Positions 13,749 to 27,396 of a stretch of 64,000 nt of DNA are shown here, piece by piece; the first letter of the stretch is position 1; every line of letters begins with the position of its first letter. Made by a program: the position numbers and the translations under genes. A model generated the notes under the pieces. The model did no database searches. It saw only the letters and a list, made by a program, of their open reading frames with translations, and was not told the origin of the DNA. The DNA lies in contig ML133495.1 in assembly GCA_003864495.1 (NCBI GenBank), forward strand, positions 1,708,099 through 1,772,098. Direction: 5' to 3'. The stretch comes from Nemopilema nomurai. Its lineage: Eukaryota; Cnidaria; Scyphozoa; Rhizostomeae; Rhizostomatidae.

Positions 13749-16700
13749 GTCATAAACCAGCGTAAATGCTCCTCTTAGCTGAGTTTTAATCCTATACAGA
13801 ATGGTTCTCTTTAGCATTATGAAAATGAAAGTCTTTCAGAGAGGACACATGCAAATTCACAACCTTGGTTGAAATAAACTATAAAATCAAACTTGTAGTT
13901 TATACTCGACTTGGTGTTCGTTAGCTTGCCAACAATTCGTAAGCTTTTTGCTACCAGGTATTTTTTTATTGAAGTTTCTTAATACAGGCAGGCGTGTTGT
14001 CCCTGAGGTCTTTGCTTCTTTACAGACATGTCATAACCGTTATGCTACGCTCTAAAAGGGCCATTAAGAGAGTAATTCATTGCCAAGTAATTCAATAATG
14101 AAACGTAATTTCCAAATTATTCTTCTACCACGAGAACGATATCACAGCGGAGTTAGCAGAATAGATATATAGGCTGCAAGGCAATCGACCAAGGCAGAAG
14201 CACTGATTGATCATTGTAGAGGGCTTTCCCAGATTAGGCGCTATTCAAGTTCAAGTGAACGTGGGATTACCTTATCACCGTCACCCAATTGCGTAACGGT
14301 TTATTTAATTAATGACGGTTGCTTTGTTCATAAAACTAGTCACAAAATGCGAGAAGTGCAGATTTCTGTAGGCCCTTGCCAAGATAAATAATACAAACAC
14401 ACTAAAACGAGCAGTTGATCATAGCAAAGGAGGCTTGAGCAATGTGAAGTCAAAATGAACACTTTTAAGTGCTGCATGGCCGAGTTAATCTTTATCTTTA
14501 GAAATATCCTTCTAAGAAATATAAACGGCCCTACAATAACAACAACACCATCTTTAGAGCCGACTGAGACAGGTGAAAATAGAGCTAAAAAGTCACAAAG
14601 CGTTCACATTTTTCGGGCACATAGGGTAAAATAGTTCGCTGGTGAATATTGGCAATGTATAGTTTTTCGGCTATGCAGCACTTAGATAGACACATCGATA
14701 GTCAAATATTAACTGCGATGGCCATTCTTGTTTATTGTAACTACTCGACTTGCAAAATGAATAAAGTAAGAGCTCAACAATTTAACAACGAATTGGACCA
14801 AACTGCCCTCAGTCTGCTACAATAGAAGAAGCTGCAATAAATATTAAATGGATGTAGCTTAGATTTCCAATCACTGTTCATATAATGAGATTCCTTTCAT
14901 GCTTGAGAAATTTACCCACTCAAGATTTCATGTGATTACTGTGTGTTAGTTTGTTTACCTAATTATTGTGGGTGGCACTGTGGAAGCAGTTAATGGTTCT
15001 CCCAAATAGATTCAATTTTATCACATTAGGGGCATTGCGGAAAATCAGCTGAAAGGATCATGAAGATAAAATGTGCACTGAGAACAATCTAGTTGAACCT
15101 GACGGAATGGATCAGGCCTATGTTTGTTCAATGATTAAGCTTATAGAAAGAAAGTAATGAGCATTCTTTGGCTGGATTTTCTAACTGCGGAATCTAACGT
15201 GCAGATATTGCAAGAGTATGAAACCATAGTAGGAAAACTAAACATACATTGACGTAAAACCATTAGATTGACGTAAGACCAAACTGGTCTCTTTACATTA
15301 CGAATGGTAAGAATTTCGTTAGGAATATTGATTCCAATATAGAGTCTATGCTGCAAAGCATCAGTTAGCTCTGAAACGCTGATCTTGAAAGTCAAATCTC
15401 TTTTTTCTCGCTTAAGATTCCCCTTTTGTTCTTTAGCAACGGGTGAGTGATACTGATTTTTGGTCGAGGGGTTAAGTTAAAGCTGATTGATGAATCTTTG
15501 CAATATAATTCAATTTCGCATGCATTATGCAGAAAACACAGCACGCACCAGTTCGTGCTACTGTGTGATTTGAGTAGTATTCGATGTTTCAAATTCAATT
15601 TTGACTTTTTGATAGGAAGACGCCATTACCCGGAAAGACTCAGGGGAGCATCGATACGTTAGAAAGAGTGCGCAGGTTCCGTTACATAGGCTCAAAGATA
15701 CCGCAATCGCAAAACCAAACAAAGTATAGATTTCTATTATCACTAGAGTAGACTGGGGGAACTTTGTAAACAATTATCTATTCTTCTATCACTTAATCGA
15801 TTTATTTTTTAAGACAGTGCTTTATAGTATAGCACCATATTCCCCCATAAACTACGGAAATAGGAAAATAGCAATTGGCTCCCACCTAAAAATGTGGGCA
15901 AGTCAAAAGCAAAAACTGAAAAGTAGAATTATAGCTTTGGCTGGGAAGGAGAAATATTTTATTAAATGAATATTCATCATAAAAAATTTCCTTTCAAATG
16001 GCCTGGGAAAAGTCGTGCATGGTGTAGCAAAAGCCGAATACTTCACAATCTTAATCTTGAAGTCACAATGCATGTTGAAGTTGCCGCGGTAAAGGATCAT
16101 AGCTCACCTATAAGAAGTAAGATAAGTTAGAGTAGTTGACATGCAGTCGTCAGTTTTCGAGCGGAACAACTAGATTTCTCGCCTGTTACCGGTCATGCCA
16201 TTAACAAGTATTTAAAGCAGAATCAATACGCAAATCTGAGAGATGTGGATTTGAGACCTCGAAGAGTCACGAAAAGCTTATCTCTGCTGGGGATTGAGAT
16301 AAGAAAATTTCATGCTTTCTGGCTTAACGAAGGATGTTTGTCCGAAGGGACCGTCATTATACGTTGGCCGCCTTTTCGTTAAAGCAGTATAATTAGCAAG
16401 TAAAATGCAAAATGGTAGCCAGTCCTTGTTTCTTAACTGGTGGTGAGAATAGAAGGATTATTATGTGCCATTTTGATATGAGCTGAAAATCCCGTGGAAA
16501 TGTTTATGTTCTTTAAAATTGCTTTTCTTTGTTCATGAATGGTTGATGGTTGATAACAGGGTAACAATGATTTGACAGCTCAGTGTACAATCTGACAAAT
16601 ACCGACCAGGCCCTTCTTTAGAGATCTGTTTGAAGATGATATTCATAATTGTTGACAATTTCAATGGAATATTAACTTTAGGTCTTGATGTAACATCTTG

Positions 16701-18135
16701 GCCAGTGCTCTAAGTTTCATCTATTTTCAACGATGAATGCAAAACCAAATTATTTCTTTTATGTTTCAGATCTGATAACTCAATGTGAAAATTTAAAGAG
16801 CTAAATGTATTCTTAGCGTTGCTTAAAGACGTACTAAATGTACTAAAGCAGAAGCTATCAAAATTTCCTTCCTGGGATTAGGTAAAACCTTTCGAAAGAC
16901 GAATTTTTCTTTCATAATAATAGCCAAATAAAGATAGATTGTTATTAGCTGTAAGCAATAAATTGGGTTTTCAACAGGGAAATTGAATTATTGACAGCCA
17001 AACTGACGAAGCTAAAACAGTCTTAGTAAATTCTTCCTATTTGAATGGGCTGTATTTGTATATTAAAAAATATTTGTCTTTAGATTAATCAAAAGACAAT
17101 GTAAACCAAGTTGAACTCGTATGAGATTACAATTAGAAATGAATAAGAGCTGGATTCTTAGACATAAAACTTATTATTAATACTTTCCTGTTAACCACTT
17201 TCTAATAATTGAACACTTTGCATTACACCAATCGTAGAATCCCTAAAAACATTTTGACCATAGTTTCGTCCTTAAATCTGCCCTGAGTTAGTAAGCTCTT
17301 CTCATTTGATCTGTTTTTCCATTTCCCTGTATCAGATGAGAAGAAAGGACGAAATGTAACAACAAGAGCTTATCTAAGTGAAGTCTCCATTCGGCAGCGT
17401 GGTTTGATCTATCTACTAGAGCAGAGGAATTTGTTTTACAAATCAACATTTAAAAAGCTTATTATGAGCTGATTATGTGTTTTTATGAACTTGTCAGATG
17501 CTCTTACATAAGCATGGTTTCATCAATACCTATATAGCAGTGTACAAATATACAAATACTTATATGAATGTAGCAATTTAAAAAGCTTTAGCTCCCTTCA
17601 CTTGATAGGGTATGAACTGATTCCAGGAAGATGCCCCCCCCCTCAAGAGAATATACCATTATCAGCAAAAAGCGCAACCCCATAAATTCATGGAACTGTA
17701 TGTGAAAGACTTTGCGCAGTCTTTGATCTCATGTAAATCAATTAGGCCGAATGGATATAAATTGGGCAGATGGCATTCATTTAACGCACCATAAGAGAAC
17801 TTCTAGGAGCAAAGAGCTGGAAATTCTCCTCTCGATTTTGAATCAGTATCCTAGGTCAAAACTGTTTTTAAAGAAATTTGAACAGTGAATGCCGAGATGA
17901 GTTGGACTTTTATTGAAACCTGATCACTGTTATAACAACTTCCTCTCTTTTCTTGCGCGAGGAGTTATGCGACGCTCGCTGCATGACTTCAAACAAATAC
18001 TCAACTACAGCTTGAAAATGTAGGTTATCGTTCACGTTCTCGTAGAAAATAGCAGTGTAACGCGATTCACTAAGTGAATTTATTTTGCAGTCCATGCCAA
18101 AAAGGCTGAATCACGTTCGATAGTGATATCAATTC

Positions 18136-18143
18136 TGACGTCA
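18136..18143. promoter_or_regulatory. CRE palindrome TGACGTCA upstream of the QRICH2-like gene
   Basis: A perfect full cAMP-response element, TGACGTCA, lies 146 bp before the start codon at 18289. CREB/CREM-family factors bind this palindrome. CREM drives many post-meiotic sperm genes in vertebrates, which fits a sperm-flagellum gene, but its use here is inference. The transcription start is unknown. A second TGACGTCA occurs at 35514-35521 inside an OS9 intron, so the motif alone is weak evidence. Confidence 0.4.
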
Positions 18144-18288
18144 TTGTCACATGAATTATTTAGCTAATCTGACGTTAAGTGTGAGCGTTTGTTGAAAACA
18201 AGGTATCCCGGACCCATCTTGTGCATGTTTTATGCGGTGAAGAAGTTGTAGAAAAAACGCTTCGATTATTGCTCCAGTTTGTGAGAAT

Positions 18289-21200
18289 ATGGCTTCAAAA
18301 TACAGCCTAGAAGAGTTACTGAACTTGTCACTAGGAACCCCGGAAATAGGAGCAGTGAATTTCAACTACTTGTACGAGGTCATCCACGAGATACTTAAAC
18401 ATCTTGGAATTGCTAATAAACAGGCTGGCACAGCAGAAGAATTCGACTATCGTGCTCAATCCATATCGGGTAGATCAACGCCATTGCCAGAAGTTCAAGA
18501 GGAAGGAAGCGTGGAAGCAGACTACTCGATAATTAAGTCTCCGACAGAAGGGTTTGCTAAAGATAATGAAGACGCATATGCTAGAGAGGAATCTAAACCC
18601 CAAGATAATGTTGTGAAGAGGAGTGCTCCTGAGACTTCTGCTAACTTGTCAGGAAGCAATGAGCCTACGGTTGTGGATGAGAATCGCCAACAAGGCTCTC
18701 AACAAGATATTGCAAGGAAACAGAGCTCACATTCAGAAACAAATCAATTGGCAAAAGAGCAGACAGACGAGACATCACTTGCGAGCAAGAAAAGCTCTGG
18801 AAGCAGGGTTAAGATTCAAAGGGAGCAAAGCAAGGGGAAAGACTCATCAAGTCAAGAAGATGGGAAAAGCAAAGGAAGCCCTAATAAGCCTACATCAGCA
18901 AAGTCAGCTAATGGCTCAGAGAGGATTAGTCGACGCCATTCCGTAAGTCCAACTGGGTATTCAGCAGCAAGACGCGGATCAACCGTAAACACCGGATTCT
19001 CTGAACGGCGATTATCCGTTATTGCAAACGCAAATGAAGGGGTGCCACTCAGCAACCAGGATATTTTATTGGTGAACAGGTATGCTTGTGGCTGGTCGTA
19101 AAGCCAACCATTTTTACAGTACGAGAAATATAGCTATGACGCAAGCTACGTGGCCACCAAGCCTGCCATAAGTTCTCTTTTTGACATTGAAATAAAGGTT
19201 TACTTCAACTTTCAATCAAGTATTTATTTTAATCTTCTTGACATCACAGTGCTATAGGCTCGTAAAAATACTCCATTGTAGGATACTTATCAAAACTAAT
19301 TATTGATGCCCACTAGATTTCCTTAATAGTACTTTGCTGTATTTCATTCGAATTTATATTTTCAAGCAATTATTTAAGAATAGAGGCAATTGAAAGCTCT
19401 TGATATGTTAAGCACAAAGTTATTAATTCTCGGAAATAAGAATTGATTAATACACATTGTAAGCATGATGTTTTTACCCAAAAACATCTTTGGTCCTAAT
19501 GAGAAACCAACTAGATTACCAGTCATTTTGATGAACTAATTTTGCGACGATCGTAAGACAATAACGAGCTTTCCTCCGATCAATTCAATGATCAACTATT
19601 CATAGATTCGAATTTCCTGTGCTTGAATGTTGCCTTTGAATCTCAACTAGGGAATTTTTATATTGCTTAAATGTTGACAAGAACAGTTGTCATTAACGGA
19701 ACTTACTGATTACGGTTTCTGCTCACTTTTCAAATGATTGCCATAATATCAAGATAACAGTAAAGCATCTTGACCAAAAATTTTCAAGGCAGGCTATTTC
19801 TATGGTAAACAGTAAACAGATGGTCTTGTCCAGTTTTTATGGGACACTCCTTAGATTCTTGATATAAGGGCAATAAATGTACAATTAAGGAGTGGAGGCT
19901 TTATCGAACGATTCCTGTCTTCAAGGTACAAATGTGTTTTTGCAGTTATCGTTTATCGTGAGGTAATGATAGAGAGATGGCGATGAGAAGACAATAGTGA
20001 AAGCATAGGGTGAAATTGCAAGAGTCCAAAAATTTTCATGGTTTTTTAGCCATTTGTGTATTTGAAATTTGCACTTTTTGTTGCAGGTTTTATCGAACTT
20101 CCAGGTCTATCCTTTTATGACTCTTTTGCCCCTTTTTGTTTGGTAAATAATTCTCAGCACTTTCTTGAAACACCGGTCCTGCAAACCTGCTCCAGAGCCT
20201 GCAAGTCGTACTTAAATAAGCACCATGCTATATAGTTTCCTCGAAATTTAAGATCGCTGGATCGACGAGACAGTAAGACCCCAGCTGGTGATATGTGGCA
20301 GATTTTGAATGTAAACAGACGACTCGAAGCTGCTGAAGCAACGATCCAAGGAATGACCGGCCTAATCGACAATCTGACAACTGAAATCAATGAAATGAAA
20401 GACAACGCTAAGATGGCTGGCGATGTTGCAATAGCAAGCGAGGCAGATTCAAAGGTATTCCTGTCAAGAGTTTTGCTTTTGGGCAGGTCAGATTGCAATG
20501 TTCTCTCTAGGCGCGTGTTTTGTCTACTCTTGGTAAATAGAAGCATTCATCAAACGTCTCTTTCAGAACCTATACAACTTTTTAGCTGTTCCTGTCTCTA
20601 GGACATCTTTCTCAAACACGTGCAAAAAGAAGTAACTTTCCAAAGAAATTGCAACAAGAAACTATGTTGACGTTTTTCTTTTTATTCAAATTTGTAGCTA
20701 CGTTGGTTTTTTGCGCGAATCAGATTGCTTTTATTTTCAAAGGATGATCACGAGCCAAAGGAGAACTTCGATTTACTCTCATCGTCGATGCAAAATTTTG
20801 AAGATGCCTTGAAAAACTGTGCCATGAAATCAGATCTCAAAGATTTCTGCTCGGTTTTGCAAGTCGAGTCTCTTATTGAAGAGAGAATCTCCAGTCGACC
20901 AGCACAAGCAAACTCGGAGCAGCCGCCAAGGCGAAAAGAATCGCGCACAAAGCTTCTTCAGGAGGCTCTTGGCAGGGTTATGAAGCTCGAAGAAGGAAGT
21001 ATGTTTGTGAATGAAGAATTGGAGCGTATAAAAACTTCCTTGTCATCGAAAGGAGAAAAGGAAGAACAGCAGCAAATTGAAAGACTAGAAACTAAAATCG
21101 CCGAATTGAAACAGGAACTTTCAATGTTGCATCCGGTGGCTAAGGATGTGGGTGAGATAAGGCAGCAGATGAAAAACATTTCTGAAACGGCTGATACCCT

Positions 21201-24200
21201 GAAGTACATTTCTGATCAAATAACAAAAGAGCAATCTGAAACAGTTAACAACATTAGCAAGATTGGAAAAGAGTTGGAAACACTAACTGACACAGTGCAT
21301 ATGAAAATGGGTAGGCTCCATTACATTGTTACTACTGTCGAAGCAGAAAAATGTTTAAATCTAGCTTGCTGTTTTGAATTAAAATGACCATTTACTTGCT
21401 GTCAAAAGAACCTTTGTCAATTGGACTCCCTATTATCTCTATATATGTCAATTTCGAAACGAAATTAGGTCTTGTTCTGAAAACTAAACATATGTATACT
21501 ATGTATACTTTGTAATGTATACTTTTAAGAAGAAAGTTATGCACTGTTTAAATTCGGCACAGACTTGTTGGTCAAGCTATGAATAAACGGTAATTACTTC
21601 TATATTTTCACGTCTATGTTATAAAGCCACTTTAAGTCTTTAATCTACAATTGCGACAATGTTGTATTCTCTGAATTGCAAGTGCTTTTCTCTTTTAAGG
21701 ATCGGTTGTGAACACTCAGGCGATAAAGTCAGAGCAAGATGATATCTCAAAGCTTAAAACAATGCTTTCTGCCTTGAAAGATGAGCATAATTCACTTGAT
21801 GACGAGTTTCTGAAAATAAAGAGGGAAATGAGGAATGATAATAAGAGGTTCGAGCTGATTGAAGGTACACTGGAGAACCTGAAGGTACGTCCCATATTAA
21901 GATGTACAATAAACATAAAACACTATTTCAAGAAACAATGAATTCTTTGTCTTTCTTTTGCAATTTGAAGAGAAAACTTGAAGAAACAGGGTATGGCTAA
22001 GAGCTTGGCAAGTTCCTGCCCATCAATGTAACAGCAAAGGAGGGCCTTTAAACTAAAATTTATCTATAAAATGCTTCCTATACGATCCAGCTGCATCCCA
22101 TTGGACGACTGAAAGGTGTTTATAGACCCTAATTGGCAGCAAAACAAAGGAATGTTCTGCGAATGGGTAATGTGCTCTACAGCATTGAGTGTCTGGCGAC
22201 GGATTAAATCCGCCATCTTTCTAAGCGCAGTGCGCAGACCATCACCACGGAGGAGAAGGTCTTTGACACAGCCTAAATTCATATTTGTGTATAAATAGAA
22301 CTGAGAGTAAGGCCTGTTATTAAAAGTCTTTTGAACAAATAAAAAAATTTAAATCAGGGCTCTGTGCTATAAGTAGACTTTGGCATTATTGATTTCATGC
22401 AATGGTTCGATAGTAAATTGACCTATTATTTTCACTCTTATCGAATAAAGCCAAGTACATAGTATCAGTGATCCATTAATTAAGTGCTCATAATTCGATG
22501 TATAGAATTAATTATCTGTAATGGTGATCAGAATATTAATTTTGTTTTTCTGCAAAGTTCAGCACAAAGACAAATAGGCCCTTTAAGAGATGAGCATGGT
22601 GCGTGTTTTCCAAGTGATAAAATCCAAGTATTGTTTAAGATGTCCCCAGAAGCATTGATACTTATGGCAGGGATTAATTTGCTACCTTATCCGGGATTGT
22701 ATCCGAGTTGAAACTGACGGAAATTTTTAAAACTGTCATATAAACAACAATAATAACTTCCTTTTTCTTTTAACAATCCTAAATCGGAAAAAGGCGTTAG
22801 TTTCTCGGATTTGAAGTAAACGTACTGAAAGAGTGATCGCTAAAGCCCAAGATGTCTTGTTAAGCTTATGGTTACATTACGTTTATGCTAGCCAGATGAT
22901 TTCACATTTTTGAAAAATATTTTTGCACCTCCTACATCCTTAAATTACATCATCATACCATCTTAGCCATTTAAGAGGAATCAATATAGCTGATATTTAA
23001 TCAAGCAGCAGTTGTTTGTTACTTAATGACAGCTCTTTAAATTTCTTTCCATAATTTGGAATCAAGCCTCTTTGTGTTGGAGAAAATGTCATTTTCTGAC
23101 TAACATGATTGTACAGTGTTTCTAATTTGTTTCGGTTCCGAAGCTGAGATTCTTCGGTCAATAACTAAAATATCTTCTTTGTATTATATGACAGCTGAAA
23201 TTGTTTTTAAGGGCTTAAAATTCTTTTCTTAGATCTGTAAGCTCGAGAAAGGTGAAGTAGAAAAGATGCTTAGTTGCAAAGCCGATAAAAGTCAAATTGA
23301 GGACAAGATAAGTCAGCAACAATTTGATTCATGCATAGTGCACTTGGACAAAAATATCCAAGACGTAATGCAGCGCATAGATGGACAGGTGAAGCTGGTT
23401 CTTGTTCATTTTAACTGTCCTTGCAGGTCTTGCAGAATCTAATGACGCAATTGCAAGTTTGTTGTTTTGAAATTAAGTTTATAAGGCAGTCTCAGTCTTC
23501 ACTACAACTCTTTTATTATTGAATGCACATTGCAAACACCAAAAGAAACCATTTCATGACAAATAGAATTATGTGAAGAGTGAAGGAGTAGGGCAAAGCG
23601 GTGTAACATTTATTTGTTGAATCGCACCTAAGAGCCACATTCCAACGCGCACTCATTTTCTCAGGAAACGATACTAAAGCAATTTATTTGCAAAATGGAG
23701 ATGAGGCTTGAGAAGATAGTCAATCGCGAAGACTTACAGAAGATGAAAGACAACATAGAGAACCGTATGAAGACACTCAAAGTGAGTGTACAAGAGCCTA
23801 TGTCTCCCGAGGATGGAGCTGCTGGCTTCCGCAAGCCGTTATTGCGAAACTTCCATTGCATTTCCTGTGACAGACCCTTGGAAATGCTGCAGGATGATGT
23901 AATGCCAACATTGCCAATGTGCCAGGCGCTTCCTGGCTCAAGAGCCATCCGACCCTATACAACGTTTGAACTGGAACAAATACGAAAACATATCCGCGGC
24001 ACTGGTAGCAATAAGGACCGATATGAAGCTGCGCAGGAGCGTGAGCGGCTTCAGAAACAACTACTCCGATTGTGGTATGTCGCATTTCGAGATATAAATT
24101 AAGTAGTAATGAGTCAATGGTGATGGGGGTCGGGCTCTTCATATACGTCAGCATATGGTGAGCGTTCGTCAGTCTCTGGGTGTATGGGCCACTATGCCCG

Positions 24201-26841
24201 GAAAACAACAGTCTTTTTGTAGGAAGTAGTCAACTATGGATAAGGGGGAGATAACCTAGGGTATTCACTAAATAGGGCTAGGTCACCCGTTTCTTTTATA
24301 GCATTGATTTAGTCTTAAACGTAGCTAGGCAAGTTAGGACTTATCTCCCTATTATTCTAAAATTCTTGCGAAAGTCACAGGACTCTTCATGTTAGCATGA
24401 CATGTACATTGAGGTTGGTAATCATGATTACATCTGCCTATTGCGGCAGCATATCCATCTTGTGGTGTCACATCCACTCAGCTAGAAATAAAGGCCGGTA
24501 CTTCTTATCACACCAGCAAACCAAGGCAGGCTATTAGCAGTTGTATCGATACACAACTACAGCTTTATGATAGTTGTTTTATTTGAAGCAAGAAAAATGG
24601 ACACATACCTCTATTGTAAGTAAAGAATGAAAGTATGGCTGAGAATGGAGGAGAGGCTTAAACAGCTCGCAAACAGTTGTCAATTTTGTGAAGCTAGAAT
24701 CATTGTGAGGTGCATTGAATATTCTCTGGAAGGGTAAATTTGAGGATTTGAGTCATTTATAATTGAAGTATTCGTTCCATTCAATTGAGGGCATTCGAAG
24801 GTGATCTATTGTATTGGCATTATAGAACAAGGACACGACAGTTGGCAAGTAGGCGACAAATGCGTATATTGGCTAGAAGGTGCTTTTCATATAGCCTAGA
24901 AAAGGACCCAAAATAGTTCACCGTCGCTCGGCCCCATTAATGTACTTATTGTGTCAGCCATAAATTAACTTAATTCACTAACCAAAAACGAAACCATATA
25001 AAATTGTTTTCATAGGCAAAAGAATTTTGATGGTTAAAGCTTGAGTTATCTCGAAGGTGCACCAAAACATTTTTGTCTGGAGGAGCACCAATGAAATTAT
25101 GCCATTATAAGGGACTAAGAGAAATTTACCGCGCCTAAGATTACTTCTAGTACGAGATTAAGATTTAAAATGCCTTTCTTTCACAATGTTACTCTTCTAG
25201 GAAACCATTTTAAAAGGCTTATCGCCATAAACAAGACAAATTTAATTCTTTCTCAAACTTAGCTTTAAATGATTATTCCTAGCACATTTCCCGTGTCACA
25301 CCAAACGTTTAATTAATTTGTCGTGTCAAAATAATTTCATTCAGAAGGCATCCTTCTCGTCAGTTACTTTGGTCGTTGAATTATTCAAGAGTGGTTTTAA
25401 GAAATTTTTGTTTCTGTTTTAAGAAGAAAATAAAAACTTGTGTATAGCTAAGTTGTTTCATACCAAACCATACCATACCATACCATACCATACCCCTTTG
25501 CCCTCAGCCACTCATAGCAACGTAAGCTTCGTTCTTTCAAAACGGACCTCAAGACAGTGCTTCAGCAAGAAATCGGGACACGGTCCAGTCTAAGTAAATC
25601 TGTTCCAGAAAACATGATGAGAAATGGAGTAGGAGGACTACTTGAAGTAGAATACCATTATACTTTAGAAAAAAGTATAAAAAAAAGCACAAATTGAAGT
25701 TTCACAACTGCATTTTGTTGTTGTTTTCAAGGCACGTGAGGCAATTTCATAGAGCATGAGTAGCCGATAATAAATTCAGTATTGTTTCCTATGTTAATGT
25801 TGTACTTTATCTCATGGTTAGTGGGCGTGAATTTAATTCTTTTACATTGCCATTATTTTCAGCGGAGAATTTTGTGAAAGTTACTTTAAGGAAAATGTAT
25901 CAAAAATAAGGAAAATAAAATACAAAAATTTTAGGACATCAGAAAAATATTAAAATTGCATTAATTTCAATTTCATCTTTTCAATGAAACCCATTTTTGA
26001 GACTGAAAAGTCAACCTCTTATTCTATAAGCCACGCAGATGCAAATTGATGAGCGCCGAAATAATCAAGGTTGAGATCATTATCTTTTTCCAGCGGAGCA
26101 CATGACTTGGACGAGCTAACAGCTAGAAGTGCAAGGTCCTGTGGCGGGTCACACACACTTCTAGATGCTCAAAAAAAGTCAGTGGTAAAAACTACGCTTT
26201 ACTATCGTGAGGACTCACTTCAGATACAGGCAGCTCCTGAGCCAGTTCTTGAAAGGGAAGTCATGGGGAGAGATGGACATATCTACAAAGGCCGAAACGA
26301 ACACCTTCCACCAATCATGCAGTATGTGTGAACAATTTTTATAAGAATATAAAGGATGACTTTGGCATGCTTGCAAGCAAACACTTCTGTTGTTTCTCAA
26401 AAGAAATTTGCAGCCAAAACAGATCGAAATAATCATTTGTCAAACTATTCCAAAGATGTGTTTTATTTGCTCAAAAATATTCAGAACTTACATTTTTCTC
26501 AGTTTGGTACCAAATTTGAGAACCCCTTAAAATACAACATCTGTGTGTAGCATGCAAAATATGGGGCCTTACATAACATGTTTCACAATTGAAGGTGAAC
26601 AAAATTTGGTACATGTGGCTCAATGAATTTTCACATTATTCTTTTTGAATTATCTGTCTCAGGAGCTCTTTATTGAACAAACTTAAAAAAAATCATTTTT
26701 AGGAAGGAGACAACCCTTGGACAATCACACAATGAATTGCCTATAATGGCCAGGCCATCAATTCAGCAAAGCAGAGCTGAAGTTGATTCACCAGCAAGTG
26801 GGTTCCATGCTCGGCAAATGGCAGCTCCAAAGCTTGCTTAA
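18289..26841 (+). CDS. QRICH2: QRICH2/C16orf96-like DUF4795 coiled-coil protein, 8 exons
   Basis: Proposed exons: 18289-19079, 20253-20454, 20743-21310, 21700-21884, 23233-23388, 23665-24074, 26094-26321, 26703-26841. Phases agree throughout and the joined frame is 892 codons plus stop. Residues ~5-45 carry the family N-terminal block with the motif GTPEIGAVNF. Residues ~60-260 are a Ser/Lys/Glu/Gln-rich disordered region. Residues ~275-680 are predicted coiled coil rich in Glu, Lys and Leu. Exons 5 and 6 hold the DUF4795 core (KADKSQIEDKIS), ending in a CxxC-type block FHCISCDRPLEM at ~697-708 (C699, C702). The tail contains GRDGHIYKGR. In mammals QRICH2 is needed for the sperm flagellum; C16orf96 is its poorly known paralogue. 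This gene may predate that split, so the symbol marks the family. The least certain junction is the start of exon 2; an 18-nt microexon at 20087-20104 may also be used. Confidence 0.85.
19080..20252 (+). other. Intron 1 of the QRICH2-like gene
   Basis: The donor is ACAG|GTATGC at 19079/19080 and the proposed acceptor is TTTAAG at 20252. The acceptor tract is mediocre. A better pyrimidine-rich acceptor, TTTTTGTTGCAG, ends at 20086. It opens an 18-nt in-phase segment (20087-20104) that closes on CCAG|GTCTAT. Apart from this possible microexon I see nothing in the intron. Confidence 0.6.
21885..23232 (+). other. Intron 4 of the QRICH2-like gene
   Basis: The donor AAG|GTACGT follows the codons for ENLK, and the acceptor TTTTCTTAG precedes ATCTGTAAG. 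The 1.35 kb between them is AT-rich. Small open frames there have no exon-like borders and no motif. Confidence 0.75.
24075..26093 (+). other. Intron 6 of the QRICH2-like gene
   Basis: This is the largest intron of the gene (2.0 kb), from TTGTG|GTATGT to TTTTTCCAG. The phase-2 junction restores a Cys codon. The intron contains the CCATA pentanucleotide repeat and a weak inverted pair, GGGAGATAA near 24,247 and TTATCTCCC near 24,342, about 90 bp apart. No coding content is seen. Confidence 0.75.
25459..25495. repeat. Pentanucleotide microsatellite (CCATA)n
   Basis: About five perfect CCATA units run from 25467 to 25494, preceded by a near-match (CATACCAAACCATA). It lies inside intron 6 of the QRICH2-like gene and is likely length-polymorphic. 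Confidence 0.9.
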
Positions 26842-27396
26842 ACAATACAGGAAAAATGCACAATAGCTTACAAAAATAAGAAAAATTGGAATCTAAATTT
26901 AAGTCAGTAGCAATGTGTCGTATATCAAAATTGTGTGATGAATGTTATGAAAAGTTTTGTTGATTCATTTGATTCATTCAGTTGTCATGGCAGTTGTAGC
27001 TGTATCTAAACTGGGGTAAAAGTTTGAGTTGACTGTTTAAGAGCTACTTTAAAGAGAAAATCCTTTTTGGAACAGTGTTGCGTTTCTACCCAAAAAGGTT
27101 AAAATTTTTCAATCGGATGCATATCCGATCTTAACAGAGTACATTATTTTTACATTAGCACAGACCTGCCAAGGTATCCATTCTTCTGAGGCTAGGGCAC
27201 TAATTATGATAATTGTTGATAAATAACATTGAATGAATGCATGATGAAGAGCAGCATTGCTTATTAATAATTTTCTTAATAATTATTATTAAATAAATGA
27301 CTTGAATTGATATGCATCTTAATAGCTATTAAACCATTAAAACAAATAGTTCATGGGCCTGAATGAGAAGTGCATTTGAAATATAAATTTCTTAAA
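26842..27396. other. Convergent intergenic spacer between QRICH2-like and QPRT
   Basis: The two genes end tail to tail 555 bp apart, so this spacer must hold both 3' untranslated regions. It is very AT-rich. An AATAAA at 27292-27297 could serve the plus-strand gene. No canonical AATAAA is seen on the minus strand for QPRT, so QPRT may use a variant signal, or its 3' end may run into the neighbouring gene. Confidence 0.55.
27292..27297 (+). terminator. Possible polyadenylation signal of the QRICH2-like gene
   Basis: AATAAA lies about 450 bp after the stop codon, in an AT-rich stretch where chance matches are common. It is the clearest canonical hexamer before the QPRT stop codon. Confidence 0.3.

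Larger units (their letters stand above)
1..18120. other. Gene-poor AT-rich stretch, no supported coding exon
   Basis: Both strands were read for family motifs, exon-like open frames with splice sites, tRNA boxes and transposon proteins. Nothing could be supported. The longest open frame is about 100 codons (minus strand, 5231-5533); it has no recognisable motif and looks like chance. The stretch holds only a short GT run near 129-140, a diverged tandem duplication near 6.2 kb, a 23-bp palindrome at 8.37 kb, a short tandem repeat at 13.7 kb and a run of C at about 17,634-17,642. It could be intergenic, or an intron of a gene whose exons lie outside the window. Confidence 0.6.

Noticed and set aside
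24246..24350. Inverted pair GGGAGATAA / TTATCTCCC about 90 bp apart, considered as a small inverted-repeat transposon
   Set aside because: The arms are only nine bases, the flanks do not extend the match and no target-site duplication is visible.
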